Positions 23,469 to 32,208 of a DNA stretch of 64,000 nucleotides are shown piece after piece; the first letter of the stretch is position 1, and the number at the start of each line of letters is the position of its first letter. A model generated the notes under the pieces. That model saw only the letters and a list, made by a program, of their open reading frames with translations. It was not told the DNA's origin and did not search any database. The stretch is from Subtercola frigoramans. Lineage in GTDB: Bacteria > Actinomycetota > Actinomycetes > Actinomycetales > Microbacteriaceae. Made by a program: the position numbers and the translations under genes. The DNA lies in contig NZ_JAFBBU010000001.1 of NCBI RefSeq assembly GCF_016907385.1, positions 248,001 through 312,000 of the forward strand, in the 5' to 3' direction.

Positions 23469-25718
23469 TTAGCCGGTCGATTTCAGAATGTGCCGTCCCG
23501 GGCCGAGGTCACGCTTGTCGAATCCAGGTATGTCGACTGTCGCGGTCACGCCGTCGGGAACGACCGCGATGACCTCGAGGGTCGCGCCATTCGTCGTCCA
23601 CTCCACGGATGCCAGGCCAAACGGCGTCTGAAGCGCACTTCGCGCCTGCGTGAGCCCACCGCCGGGCCGCGGGGCGATATGGATGCGACGAAAACCCGGC
23701 TCGCCCGCGCTCAGCCCTCCGACGGTACGGTGCATCCAATCAGCGATGGCGCCGAGCGCATAGTGGTTGAAGCTCGTCATCTCGTTAGGGTTGATCGTGC
23801 CGTCGGGAAGCATGGAATCCCAGCGCTCCCAGATTGTCGTCGCGCCCATTGTGACAGGGTAGAGCCAAGAAGGCATCGAGCGCTCAAGGAGGAGTCCGTA
23901 TGCCTCCTCAATATGGCCGGTCGTCGTCAGCGCATCGCAGATGTAGGGCGTACCTGCGAACCCCGTGCTGATGCGGTACCCCGACTCGCGCACGAGCTCG
24001 GCCAGGCGGTCGCCGGCCATGATTGTCTCTTCACCGTGCAGAAGCCCGAACGTGATGGCGAGCGCGTAGACGGTTGTGCAGTCGCTGAACACGCGACCGC
24101 CATCGACGTATCGGGCATGGAATCCGGCCCGGATGCGGTCGCGTACCGCCACGAATTCGGCGGCGTCTGTTGTTCGTCCGAGGAGTGCGGCGGCAGCGGC
24201 CATGGTCGAAGCGGTGCGGAAGGCGCAGGCCGTTGCCACCACGCCGACATCGGCTTTGGCGTCGCCCGGTGCTGATGCTGGAGCATCCGGGTCGAGCCAG
24301 TCACCGAACTGGAAACCCGTGTCCCAGACGTCGTCGGACGAGAGCGCCGCTGCAACCGCACGAGTATGTGAGGTCATGAGGTTGTAGTTGTCGCGAAGAT
24401 CTGCCAGATCTCCGTAGGCCTGCCACAGGGCCCAAGGCACCCACACGCCCGCGTCGCCCCAGATCGCAGTGGCCGGAGGCGTCGGAAAGCCAGTATCAAG
24501 GAATTTGAGCGCGTCGGGTACCACGACCGGTACCCTGCCGGAACCGTGGCTCCGCTCGATTTCGGCGTCGACGAGCCAGTCGCCGAGAAACGTCCGCACA
24601 TCAGCCAGGTAGGTCGCGGTTGGTGCGAATGCGCTGATATCGCCCGTCCAGCCGAGACGTTCATCGCGTTGGGGGCAGTCGGTCGGCACGCTGAGAAAAT
24701 TGCCGCGCATTCCCCAGACAACGTTGCTGTGCAACTGGTTGAGAAGGGAATCGGAGCACGAGAAATCGCCGATCCAGTGGAGATCGGTGCCGACGACGAC
24801 CGCGGTGAAGGCCGCCGGATCCACGTCGCCCGGCCACCCGGTGACCTCTGCATACCGAAAACCATGAAAAGTGAGAGTCGGTTCGAGAACTCGGGCCTGA
24901 CCATCGAGGAGGTATCGGTCGGTGGCTTGAGCACGCCGGAGCGGCCTGGTACCCAGTTCGCCGTCATCGAGGACTTCAGCGTGACGCACGGTGAGCTCGG
25001 TTCCGGCAGGTCCGTGCGCCTGAACGCGAACGAACCCGACAAGATTCTGACCGAAGTCGAGGATCGTTGTGCCGCTGGCGGAGGTGATCACCTCATGCGC
25101 CGCCAGCTCGGCGAGTCGTCGCACCGCCGGTGAGGTTCGCGGGACCAGCTCGGCTTCTGTGTTTACGACGTGAACCCCCGCCCATCCGGAATCGTCGAAC
25201 CCAGGCATGTCCCAGCCCTCCTGATGTGCCCGGAGATCGACGGTCTGCCCGTTGTAGAGATCGTCGGTGCGAGTTGCGCCGGTCGACGCGCGCCAGGTCC
25301 GGTCGGTGTTCACCCACTGCACGAACCCGTCGGTGAACTCGATGCGGAGCGAAGCGAGGGCCGCCCGCTCGTCACCGTACAGAGCACGAGCACCGGTGAA
25401 GCCGAGATTGCCGCGATACCAACCGTTGCCTAGGGTGAGCCCGAGGGTGGAACGCTGCTCGAGCAGCGCAGTCACATCGTGCTCGACCACCCGCACCCGC
25501 CATTCATAGCTGGTCCACCCGGGGATCAGGAGCTCGTCGGCAGTCGGCCTGCCATTCATGGTCGCTTCGACGAGGCCGAGTGCACTCAATTCGAGCGTCG
25601 CTCGGATGACAGCGCCGTGCCCGCTCTCGAGTTCGAATTCCGTCCGCAACAGCGGGGCCGCCTCGTCGCTCAGGTCTGAAGCGATCCAAAGCTTTCTGTC
25701 ATTGAAAGTTGCTTTCAC
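23469..25718 (-). CDS. Alpha-L-rhamnosidase, glycoside hydrolase family 78
   Basis: A 749-residue cytosolic enzyme that removes terminal alpha-L-rhamnose from glycosides or pectin fragments. An N-terminal domain (LLRTEFELESGHGAVIRATL, then PGWTSYEWRVRVVEHDVTALL, then LGNGWYRGNLGF) is followed by a concanavalin-like domain and the (alpha/alpha)6 barrel with the signature VPTDCPQRDERLGWTGDISA, whose acidic residues are catalytic, and TIWERWDS with the distal Glu. It is shorter than many GH78 proteins (about 850-1000) because the most N-terminal domain is absent. It is divergent from the GH1 gene with only 29 bases between starts. Confidence 0.95.
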   Translation of the reverse strand: MKATFNDRKLWIASDLSDEAAPLLRTEFELESGHGAVIRATLELSALGLVEATMNGRPTADELLIPGWTSYEWRVRVVEHDVTALLEQRSTLGLTLGNGWYRGNLGFTGARALYGDERAALASLRIEFTDGFVQWVNTDRTWRASTGATRTDDLYNGQTVDLRAHQEGWDMPGFDDSGWAGVHVVNTEAELVPRTSPAVRRLAELAAHEVITSASGTTILDFGQNLVGFVRVQAHGPAGTELTVRHAEVLDDGELGTRPLRRAQATDRYLLDGQARVLEPTLTFHGFRYAEVTGWPGDVDPAAFTAVVVGTDLHWIGDFSCSDSLLNQLHSNVVWGMRGNFLSVPTDCPQRDERLGWTGDISAFAPTATYLADVRTFLGDWLVDAEIERSHGSGRVPVVVPDALKFLDTGFPTPPATAIWGDAGVWVPWALWQAYGDLADLRDNYNLMTSHTRAVAAALSSDDVWDTGFQFGDWLDPDAPASAPGDAKADVGVVATACAFRTASTMAAAAALLGRTTDAAEFVAVRDRIRAGFHARYVDGGRVFSDCTTVYALAITFGLLHGEETIMAGDRLAELVRESGYRISTGFAGTPYICDALTTTGHIEEAYGLLLERSMPSWLYPVTMGATTIWERWDSMLPDGTINPNEMTSFNHYALGAIADWMHRTVGGLSAGEPGFRRIHIAPRPGGGLTQARSALQTPFGLASVEWTTNGATLEVIAVVPDGVTATVDIPGFDKRDLGPGRHILKSTG

Positions 25719-25730
25719 AATGTGTAATTA
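25702..25730 (+). promoter_or_regulatory. Promoter of the GH1 gene overlapping an inverted repeat
   Basis: TTGAAA (25702-25707) and TAATTA (25725-25730) are 17 bases apart, placing the transcript start about 10 bases before ATG 25748, a near-leaderless arrangement. The spacer contains the perfect inverted repeat TGAAAG-TTG-CTTTCA (25703-25717), a plausible operator. On the other strand, CATAAT at 25732-25727 could serve the GH78 gene, whose ATG (25718) would then also be almost leaderless. Confidence 0.5.
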
Positions 25731-25747
25731 TGGTGCATCATGGTTGC

Positions 25748-26998
25748 ATGACACAAGATCACCTCACATCCGACTTTCTCTGGGGAGTCGCCACCGCCGG
25801 TCACCAGGTCGAGGGCCACAACACCACGAGCGACACCTGGTTTCTGGAGAACGTCACACCCACCGTCTTCCGAGAGCCGTCTGGAGCAGCCTGTAATAGT
25901 TATGAGCTGTGGGAGACCGATCTCGACCTTGTACAAGGGTTGGGGCTGAACGCGTACCGCTTCTCCGTGGAGTGGGCCCGTATTGAGCCGGTCGAGGGGC
26001 AGTTCTCCGCTGAAGCGCTCGACCACTACGAAGCACTGGTAGACGGATGCCTCGCCCGGGGCCTCGCTCCAGTGGTGACGTTCAACCACTTCACTACTCC
26101 GCACTGGTTCGCCATGCGCGGGGCCTGGCTCGACCCCGAGGGTGCGGTGCTGTTCGCACGGTACTGCTCTGTTGTGATGGAACGCTTCGGCGACCGCATA
26201 GCTGTTGCTGTCACGCTCAACGAGCCGAACCTGCCCGAGCTGCTCGCATCGCTCAACCTCCCCGCGTTTGTCTCCGATCTCACGCGAGCAACTCTTGAAG
26301 CCGCCCAGGTAGCGACGGGTTCGCAGCACTACGTGGCATCCAATGTGGCAAACTCCGAAGACTTCCCGGCCCTCAAACGTGGTTTGACGAGTGCTCACGT
26401 TGCCGCCCGGAACGAGATCAAACGCCACCGTCCCGACATTCGGGTCGGAGTCTCAATCGCCATGGTCGACGACGTGTCGCGCGCCGGCGGCGAAGATCAT
26501 GTCGCTCGTCAGCGAGCCGAACTCTATGACCACTGGTTGAAGCTGGCTGCCGACGACGACTTCATCGGAGTGCAGAACTATGAACGCATCTACTACGGGC
26601 CCGATGGCGCCCTCCCCATCGCTGAGGGAGGCGTCCGCAATTTCAGTGGCGCTGAGGTCGAGCCCGGCTCTTTGCGGGGAGCGGTCGAGTATGCCCACCA
26701 GGTGAGCGGTCGACCGGTGTTCGTCACCGAACACGGGGTCGGTACCGACGATGACTCCATTCGGGCCAACTTCATCCCGGCTTCCCTCGACGGGCTGCGA
26801 GCGGCGATCGCAGAGGGCGTACCAGTCATCGGCTACAGCCATTGGTCACTGCTCGACAATTTCGAGTGGATCTTCGGTTACGGACCGCGCTTCGGACTGT
26901 ACGAAGTTGATCGTGAGACCTTCGTACGCACCGCCAAGCCGAGTGCTCGCGTCTATGCACGTTATGTAGCGGAGCTGGTCATCGCACAGACACCGTGA
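25748..26998 (+). CDS. Glycoside hydrolase family 1, beta-glucosidase-like
   Basis: A 416-residue cytosolic enzyme. It starts FLWGVATAGHQVEGHN (family entry motif) and has GLNAYRFSVEWARIEP, the acid/base motif VTLNEPN, and the nucleophile motif VFVTEHGVGTDDD, where the usual T-E-N-G is T-E-H-G. The aglycone-side WSLLDNFEWIFGYGPRFGLYEVD is fully conserved. It hydrolyses beta-linked glucose, or a related sugar, from small glycosides. It stands back to back with the rhamnosidase and is followed by the rhamnosidase relic, whose GTG overlaps this stop. A rhamnoglucoside substrate is an attractive inference. Confidence 0.93.
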   Translation: MTQDHLTSDFLWGVATAGHQVEGHNTTSDTWFLENVTPTVFREPSGAACNSYELWETDLDLVQGLGLNAYRFSVEWARIEPVEGQFSAEALDHYEALVDGCLARGLAPVVTFNHFTTPHWFAMRGAWLDPEGAVLFARYCSVVMERFGDRIAVAVTLNEPNLPELLASLNLPAFVSDLTRATLEAAQVATGSQHYVASNVANSEDFPALKRGLTSAHVAARNEIKRHRPDIRVGVSIAMVDDVSRAGGEDHVARQRAELYDHWLKLAADDDFIGVQNYERIYYGPDGALPIAEGGVRNFSGAEVEPGSLRGAVEYAHQVSGRPVFVTEHGVGTDDDSIRANFIPASLDGLRAAIAEGVPVIGYSHWSLLDNFEWIFGYGPRFGLYEVDRETFVRTAKPSARVYARYVAELVIAQTP

Positions 26999-28263
26999 TT
27001 CCAGCCCCTACGCGCCTGCGCTACGACAACCTCGATGAGGCTATCGGCGTCGGACCCGAACCGCCCCGTGTGTCATGGCTGATTGGCGGCGAGGATACCC
27101 AACTCGCTCATGAAATCCAGTCCACCCTGTCGGATCGGCGGTGTTCAAGTGGCCGGGTGGAGTCGGCGGAGTGTGCGTTCGTGCCCTGGAGCGGTCCGCT
27201 GCCGGATCGTTACCAGCGCATCGAGTGGCGGGTACGAGTATGGACGTGTTTTGGCTTGGCTCGACATAGAGAGGGCGGGTGACGCCGAATTGACACCCGG
27301 GTACCCGGGTACCCGGAGTACGGAGAACGATTGCAGGTCCAGACCTGGGACGTGACCGACCAGGTGTTCGCGGGCTTGAATTCACTCACTGTCGAGCTGT
27401 CGGATGGCTGGTCCCGTGGTAGCGTCGGGATCTTTCTCGTGTCCGACCAGGTCGCCCTGTTGGCGCAACTGATCCTTGAGTTAGCTGACGGCTCGACCGA
27501 GATCGTGGGTACGCGCGACGACTGACTGTCCCGTGCGCGAACGGGCAGGCTGGACGGGCGACTGGCAGATCTATGTGACAACGGCCGCCTACCTGTACGA
27601 CGTCGCCGGCTTCTCCACACAACGGATGAGGGTTGTCGCGGTCAATCAGAACGACGACGGGCTGATTCTGAACCAGGCTCCGGCTCCACGTTCGGAGCTG
27701 AAGGACGGCCCTGGCGCGGCACACAACGGCTCATCCGGTTGGGGCGACGCGATTGTCTTGGTGCCCTGGGAGCAGTACCAGGCATACGGCGACATCCGGG
27801 TGCTGGAGAAGTTCTGGCCGAATAAGGTGCGCTGGATAGACCGAGTTCGAATAGCCGCAGAGAGTTCGCGTCACCCCAGCCGAGAAGCTCGTCCTGCTGC
27901 AACGCACCCGTCCATCGTGGTTGGCACTGCTCGACGAAGGAGCGACGTCGATGTGGGAGCGTTGGGAGGGCTGGGACGCAGACGGTCTCCCGTACGAATC
28001 GCACAACGACTTCTCGAAGGGCGCCGTCATCACGTTCCTGCACCGGCATGTGGCTGGCATCCGCCCCGTTGTAGACGGAACGGGGTATCGACGGTTCGAG
28101 ATTTCGCCCAGCCTGGGTGGCGGCCTCAGCAGTGCGAAAGGTCGCCTTGAGACGCCACACGGAGAAATCATCAGCTCGTGGACGCTCGCTGGCGGCATCT
28201 TCCGAATCCGGATCGTCGTGCCCGCTGGCACCACGTATAAGCTCACGATGCCTGACGGGTAGA
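26995..28263 (+). pseudogene. Decayed second alpha-L-rhamnosidase (GH78)
   Basis: Pieces of a GH78 protein occur in the right order in different frames. They are an N-terminus RLRYDNLDEAIGVGPEPPRV from GTG 26995, whose GTGA overlaps the GH1 stop; VPWSGPLPDRYQRIEWRVRVW; LQVQTWDVTDQVFAGLNSL; catalytic-barrel RERAGWTGDWQIYVTTAAYL; NQNDDGLILNQAPAP; GWGDAIVLVPWEQYQAYGDI; and the end TSMWERWEGWDADG to YRRFEISPSLGGGL. About 1.27 kb remains of an expected 2.6 kb, with several frameshifts and internal deletions. It was once translationally coupled to the GH1 gene. Confidence 0.88.
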
Positions 28264-28363
28264 CGCACGAAGTACGTGCGGGTGAGCACTTCTTCTTTAC
28301 ACGCGCCTAATTAGAACGCAGTATGACTAGGCGCGTGGCCAGGGGTTCTCACGCACCCGAAGA

Positions 28364-28939
28364 TCACGCGGAGCTCGTCGTCGGTGCGGGGTCGACACGG
28401 AAGACGCGTAACTGCAATGCCAGTGCCGCGTAGTAACCCACCAAGGTGGTGAGCTCAACGAGCTCGTGGGCTTGAAGATATGCGGATGCTGCGGCCCACC
28501 CCGTGTCGTCCAGGTCGCCGTGAGCGATCGCGAACGTCGCGGTCGCGACGGCCTGCTCGTGGGCGTCGATGAGGGTCGGCACCCGACCACTCTGAACGTC
28601 AAGCATTTCGTCGGCGGTCAGCCCCGCCGCTCGGCCGACGGCCTCGTGTGAAGCGCGCTCGAACGCGCTGTTCCAGCGAGCAGCCACGATCAGAATCGCT
28701 GTCTCGCGTTCGCGGGCGGTGAGGGTCGTCTCGAATCTGATCGCAGCGCCGAGCGCCTGCAACGGTCGAGAAAGTGCTGGTGCGTACAGAAATGCGTTGA
28801 ATGGGCCGTTGAGGGTGCCATCGCGCGCGCTGAGGGGAAAGTGCTGCGGGCCCTTCGATCGGGGGCCGCCAACAATCTCGGAATAGAGTTCCGCTTGGTC
28901 GCTATCGAGCTCGTCTGGGGTTAGGCGGGGAAGTCTCAC
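28364..28939 (-). CDS. Carboxymuconolactone decarboxylase (CMD) / AhpD-like family protein
   Basis: A 191-residue protein of the CMD family: FNAFLYAPALSRPLQALGAAIRFETTLTARERE, then ILIVAARWNSAFERASHE, where A-R-W-N-S-A-F-E-R..H matches the active-site region, but the usual C-x-x-C pair is absent. That absence argues against a peroxidase-reductase role and for the cysteine-less subgroup. Its ATG overlaps the stop of the upstream IclR gene (28936-28939), so both are made from one message. It probably acts on a small metabolite of the same pathway; no specific reaction can be assigned. Confidence 0.87.
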   Translation of the reverse strand: MRLPRLTPDELDSDQAELYSEIVGGPRSKGPQHFPLSARDGTLNGPFNAFLYAPALSRPLQALGAAIRFETTLTARERETAILIVAARWNSAFERASHEAVGRAAGLTADEMLDVQSGRVPTLIDAHEQAVATATFAIAHGDLDDTGWAAASAYLQAHELVELTTLVGYYAALALQLRVFRVDPAPTTSSA

Positions 28940-29733
28940 AGCGCTCTGAGCCTCAGCGAGATATCGTCGGCTGTCTCGCGCAGTTGATCGAGAAGAACTC
29001 CCCGCAATGATGCCACATCGTGACGGGCCGACGACACCGCGATGTTGATCGCGGCGACCGGCGCGGGTGCTCGACCGAAGACGGGAACCGAGACGGACCT
29101 GAGTCCCAGTGCGAGTTCCTGATCCTGAATGGAGAAACCTTCTCTGCGGATAAGTTCGAGACGGGCATCCAATTCACTGCGGGTGCGCACCGCATTCGGC
29201 CCTGCGTCGGGGCTGAATGACTGCGTAGTGAGGCGTTCGTCGAGTTCAACTGGACTCAGCCAGGCGAGCAGAAGCTTGCCCATAGATGTGTAGGCGGCGG
29301 GCAACGTCGAGCCGACCTGGATGTTTGCGGTGACGAGGTCGGCATTGCGCATGCGCGCGAGGTAGAGCACCTGGTCGCCGAGAAGCACACCGAGATTGAC
29401 CGTTTCACCGGTCGTCTCTGCAAGGTGCCTCAGGGGCCTCTCGCTGACTTGTACGAGGTTCGACCCACGGAGTGCTGCCGAACCCAGGGAGAGCACGGCC
29501 ACCCCCGGTTGCACCGAGCCGTCAGCGGAACGCTCGAGAAAGCCGTCTTCTTCGAGTGTCGCGACGATGCGGAACGCTGTTGGCATCGGAATGCCCGTCA
29601 GATCACAGATCTGGCGGAGCTTCAGCGAGACTGTGCTTTCGTTGAAGAGCCGGAGCACGAGCAAGCCCTTCGAGAGCGATTCGATGCGGTACTGGTTTGC
29701 CGCTTTCTCTGAGCGGTTGGTCAAAGAATTCAT
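28936..29733 (-). CDS. IclR-family transcriptional regulator
   Basis: A 265-residue regulator from ATG 29733 with GGAAGGAA upstream; extension to 29943 is unlikely. The N-terminal winged helix (ESLSKGLLVLRLFNESTVSLKLRQICDLTGIPMPTAFRIVATLEEDGFLER) is followed by the IclR effector domain (YTSMGKLLLAWLSPVELDERL, then REGFSIQDQELALGLRSVSVPVF). It is divergent from the sugar importer operon at 30069 and cotranscribed with a CMD protein. It most likely controls the importer, and perhaps the nearby GH genes, in response to a sugar or sugar-acid. The inverted repeats in the 29824-29974 region are its candidate sites. Confidence 0.93.
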   Translation of the reverse strand: MNSLTNRSEKAANQYRIESLSKGLLVLRLFNESTVSLKLRQICDLTGIPMPTAFRIVATLEEDGFLERSADGSVQPGVAVLSLGSAALRGSNLVQVSERPLRHLAETTGETVNLGVLLGDQVLYLARMRNADLVTANIQVGSTLPAAYTSMGKLLLAWLSPVELDERLTTQSFSPDAGPNAVRTRSELDARLELIRREGFSIQDQELALGLRSVSVPVFGRAPAPVAAINIAVSSARHDVASLRGVLLDQLRETADDISLRLRAL

Positions 29734-30068
29734 CGCGTGTTCCTTCCAAAAGGGGCCAAGAATCGCCGCCTTCGTTCGATGAAGCCACAACCGGTCGTCG
29801 CTACGCTTCAATATATGAAAATAACTTTCGATCAATGAAAGTCTAATGATCGACCCGGGTGCACGCAACATCATCCCACCGGAGAGGAGCCATTCATGAC
29901 AGACGTCGTTGACAGATCGCCGTGGCTGTGAATTCCAATCCAAATCGGATCAACCTCTCGCCTCAAGACTTTCACTAGACAAAACTATTTTTCATTGGGC
30001 GAAATGTGTGCTAAACATTTACCAAACGAGCAGCAGAAGGCCGCTCAGCGAAGCAAAGGTGCCCGCCC
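29734..30068. promoter_or_regulatory. Divergent control region of IclR and sugar importer
   Basis: This gene-free stretch holds two inverted-repeat type sites: ACTTTC-N7-GAAAGT at 29824-29842, and an AGACTTTCA copy at 29966-29974 that is the exact complement of TGAAAGTCT at 29836-29844. The AT-rich segment between them and 30060 must contain the promoter of the importer operon. The TGAAAGT core also occurs in the GH78-GH1 promoter at 25703. Confidence 0.45.
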
Positions 30069-31073
30069 ATGAACGTTCCACACCAGAAGATCCTCCGTCC
30101 ACTTCAAGCCGTCGCCGTCGTTGCCACGCTCGGCTTGGTCGCCACGGTCTCGGGATGCGCGGCCTCGGCCAGCATCTCGCCCTCCAGCTCCTCGGGAGGC
30201 GCATCTACCTCAGCAGCTCCGCTCGCGATCGGATTCTCACCGTTCAATCTGCAGATTCCCGCCTTTCAGGGATTGGCGACAGGCCTGACGGGGGTCGCTC
30301 AGTCACAGGGCGACAGCGTCCTCACCGCCGATCCGAAGGGCGACCCGTCTTCTCAGCTTCAGCAACTTCAAGCTTGGGTCTCACTCGGTCAGATCAAGGC
30401 GATCTGGGTCATCCCTCAGGCGCCCAACGTCGTAGCTCCAGCCCTGACGGCAGCGCAAGCAGCTGGCATCGTTGTCCTCGCATCGGGCGTTCCCGCCGAC
30501 TACGGCATGAACGACGGCCAAGCCGGGATCGCCTTCAGCAACGTCGACAATGCGGCCTACGGCAAGGCGCTCGGCGAGCAGACAGCTAAGTGCATCGCCG
30601 ACAACCTCGGAGGAAGTGGGCAGATCGTGTGGCAGCAGAGCCCTTCTGGTTCAGCGAGTACCGATGCAATAAATAAGGCATTCCAAGCGGCGCTCACAGC
30701 AGGGGCACCCAAGGCAACGATTGTCAGCACGCTGGTTGCGAAGGATCGATTGGGCTCCCAGCAGCAAGTGTTGACCGCACTGCAGGCCAACCCAGGAGCC
30801 AACGTCGTAGTAGGCGCAGATGACGAGTCGACTCTCGGCGCGGTCGATGCCTTCGGCCAGGCCGGCAAAGACACCTCGTCCACCTGCATCACGGGGGCCG
30901 GTGGAAACGATGAAGCACTTGCGGCAGTCAAGGCCGGCACGGTCTATGCCGACGTCGCCTTCGACTTCCAGGCCGACCTCATGCAGAATTACTCGACGCT
31001 GAAGCAAATGGCGACCGATCCCAGTGCACCCGGCAAGCAGTTGGTCACGCCCATCAAGGTCAACACGAAGTAG
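30069..31073 (+). CDS. Sugar ABC importer, substrate-binding lipoprotein (RbsB-like)
   Basis: A 334-residue lipoprotein with a signal peptide and lipobox VSGC (Cys about residue 31), a Ser/Ala-rich linker, then a periplasmic-binding-protein fold of type 1: LAIGFSPFNLQIPAFQGLATGL, DPKGDPSSQLQQLQAWVSLGQIKAIWV, and near the end TCITGAGGNDEALAAVKAG. It captures a sugar outside the membrane and delivers it to the permease encoded next. It is the first gene of an operon running to 36320. The sugar is not identifiable from sequence. The context suggests a deoxysugar such as L-rhamnose. Confidence 0.93.
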   Translation: MNVPHQKILRPLQAVAVVATLGLVATVSGCAASASISPSSSSGGASTSAAPLAIGFSPFNLQIPAFQGLATGLTGVAQSQGDSVLTADPKGDPSSQLQQLQAWVSLGQIKAIWVIPQAPNVVAPALTAAQAAGIVVLASGVPADYGMNDGQAGIAFSNVDNAAYGKALGEQTAKCIADNLGGSGQIVWQQSPSGSASTDAINKAFQAALTAGAPKATIVSTLVAKDRLGSQQQVLTALQANPGANVVVGADDESTLGAVDAFGQAGKDTSSTCITGAGGNDEALAAVKAGTVYADVAFDFQADLMQNYSTLKQMATDPSAPGKQLVTPIKVNTK

Positions 31074-31097
31074 TCCGCGGAGTACGCAAGGAGCACG

Positions 31098-32207
31098 ATG
31101 ATGAGAATTGACACTACGACCTCGGCACCGAAGATCACAGCGGCGAACTCCGCAGACGATGCGGGAGTATCTTCCAATGTCAGGCTGCTGATCTTCCTCC
31201 GCGACCGAGGCATCATCGTACTCTGGATCGTTCTGGTGATTTTCTTCGCCTTCTGGGCGAGCCCGTATTTCTTCACTCTTGCCAATGCGGGGCTCATTGC
31301 CAATGCTGCGGCTCTCGCGGCAATCTTCGGTGCGGCGGTGGGTATCGGCATCCTGAGCGGAGCCCTTGACCTCTCGATCCCCGGTTCGGCGACCATCGCC
31401 GCTGTCGTGGGGGCGATCTCGATCAAAGCCGGCGCGCCTGCCTGGCTCTGCATCGTCATTGCCCTGTTGGTGGGTGCGTCTGTCGGCATCGTCAACGGCT
31501 TACTCGTGCAACGAGGCCTCAATCCCTTGGTCGTCACAATCGCCATGCTGACGACGCTGGGAGGTCTTGCCCAGGTCATCTCGGGAGGCGTTCCTGTTAC
31601 CGGAATCACCCAGCTGAAGTGGATGGGGAGCACCAGCTACCTGGGTATTCCTGCTCCTGTCTTCGTGGTTGCGATCGTCTTCATAGCAGGCTGGCTATTC
31701 CTCACCCAGACCCGGGCCGGGGCGCGAGTTCTCGGTGTTGGCGGCAATATTGAGGCCGTGCGCCGCGCCGGTGTCAACGCGGATCGCTATCGAATCCTCG
31801 GGTTCGTTCTCTCGGGGATTTTTGCCGCGGTCGGCGGACTGCTGGTCATGGCCACTACGACACAGGCATCTCCGAATCCCAGCGTGGACCTGCTGTTCTC
31901 GGCACTCACGGCGGTTGCCCTCTCGGGTATGCCCCTCACTGGTGGCCGCGGCAGCCTGCCACGGGTGCTGGTTGGTGCATTGATCATCGTGAGCATCTCG
32001 AGCGCCCTGATCATCAGGGGTATCCCGCCCTACTGGGCCACGATCGTGACGGGTGTGCTCCTCGTGCTTGCCCTTGCGTTCGAGAAGCTCATGTCTTCGG
32101 CCGTTGCCAAACGTCTCGCCCCAGCACCCACCGCGACTCTGGACACGGGTGCGCCACCCACAGCGTCCTTCACCGTTCCGCGTACGTCCAAAACGAAGGA
32201 GGCCTGA
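31098..32207 (+). CDS. Sugar ABC importer permease (RbsC-like)
   Basis: A 369-residue multi-pass membrane protein of the ribose-type permease family, with about ten hydrophobic segments. It has the family motif GALDLSIPGSATIAAVVGA in its first half and GVNADRYRILGFVLSGIFAAVGGLLVM with FSALTAVALSGMPLTGGRGS in the second, the region that contacts the ATPase. AAGGAG precedes ATG 31098. The upstream neighbour is the binding protein and the downstream neighbour is a single-domain ATPase, so the importer is complete. Confidence 0.94.
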   Translation: MMRIDTTTSAPKITAANSADDAGVSSNVRLLIFLRDRGIIVLWIVLVIFFAFWASPYFFTLANAGLIANAAALAAIFGAAVGIGILSGALDLSIPGSATIAAVVGAISIKAGAPAWLCIVIALLVGASVGIVNGLLVQRGLNPLVVTIAMLTTLGGLAQVISGGVPVTGITQLKWMGSTSYLGIPAPVFVVAIVFIAGWLFLTQTRAGARVLGVGGNIEAVRRAGVNADRYRILGFVLSGIFAAVGGLLVMATTTQASPNPSVDLLFSALTAVALSGMPLTGGRGSLPRVLVGALIIVSISSALIIRGIPPYWATIVTGVLLVLALAFEKLMSSAVAKRLAPAPTATLDTGAPPTASFTVPRTSKTKEA

Positions 32208-32208
32208 C

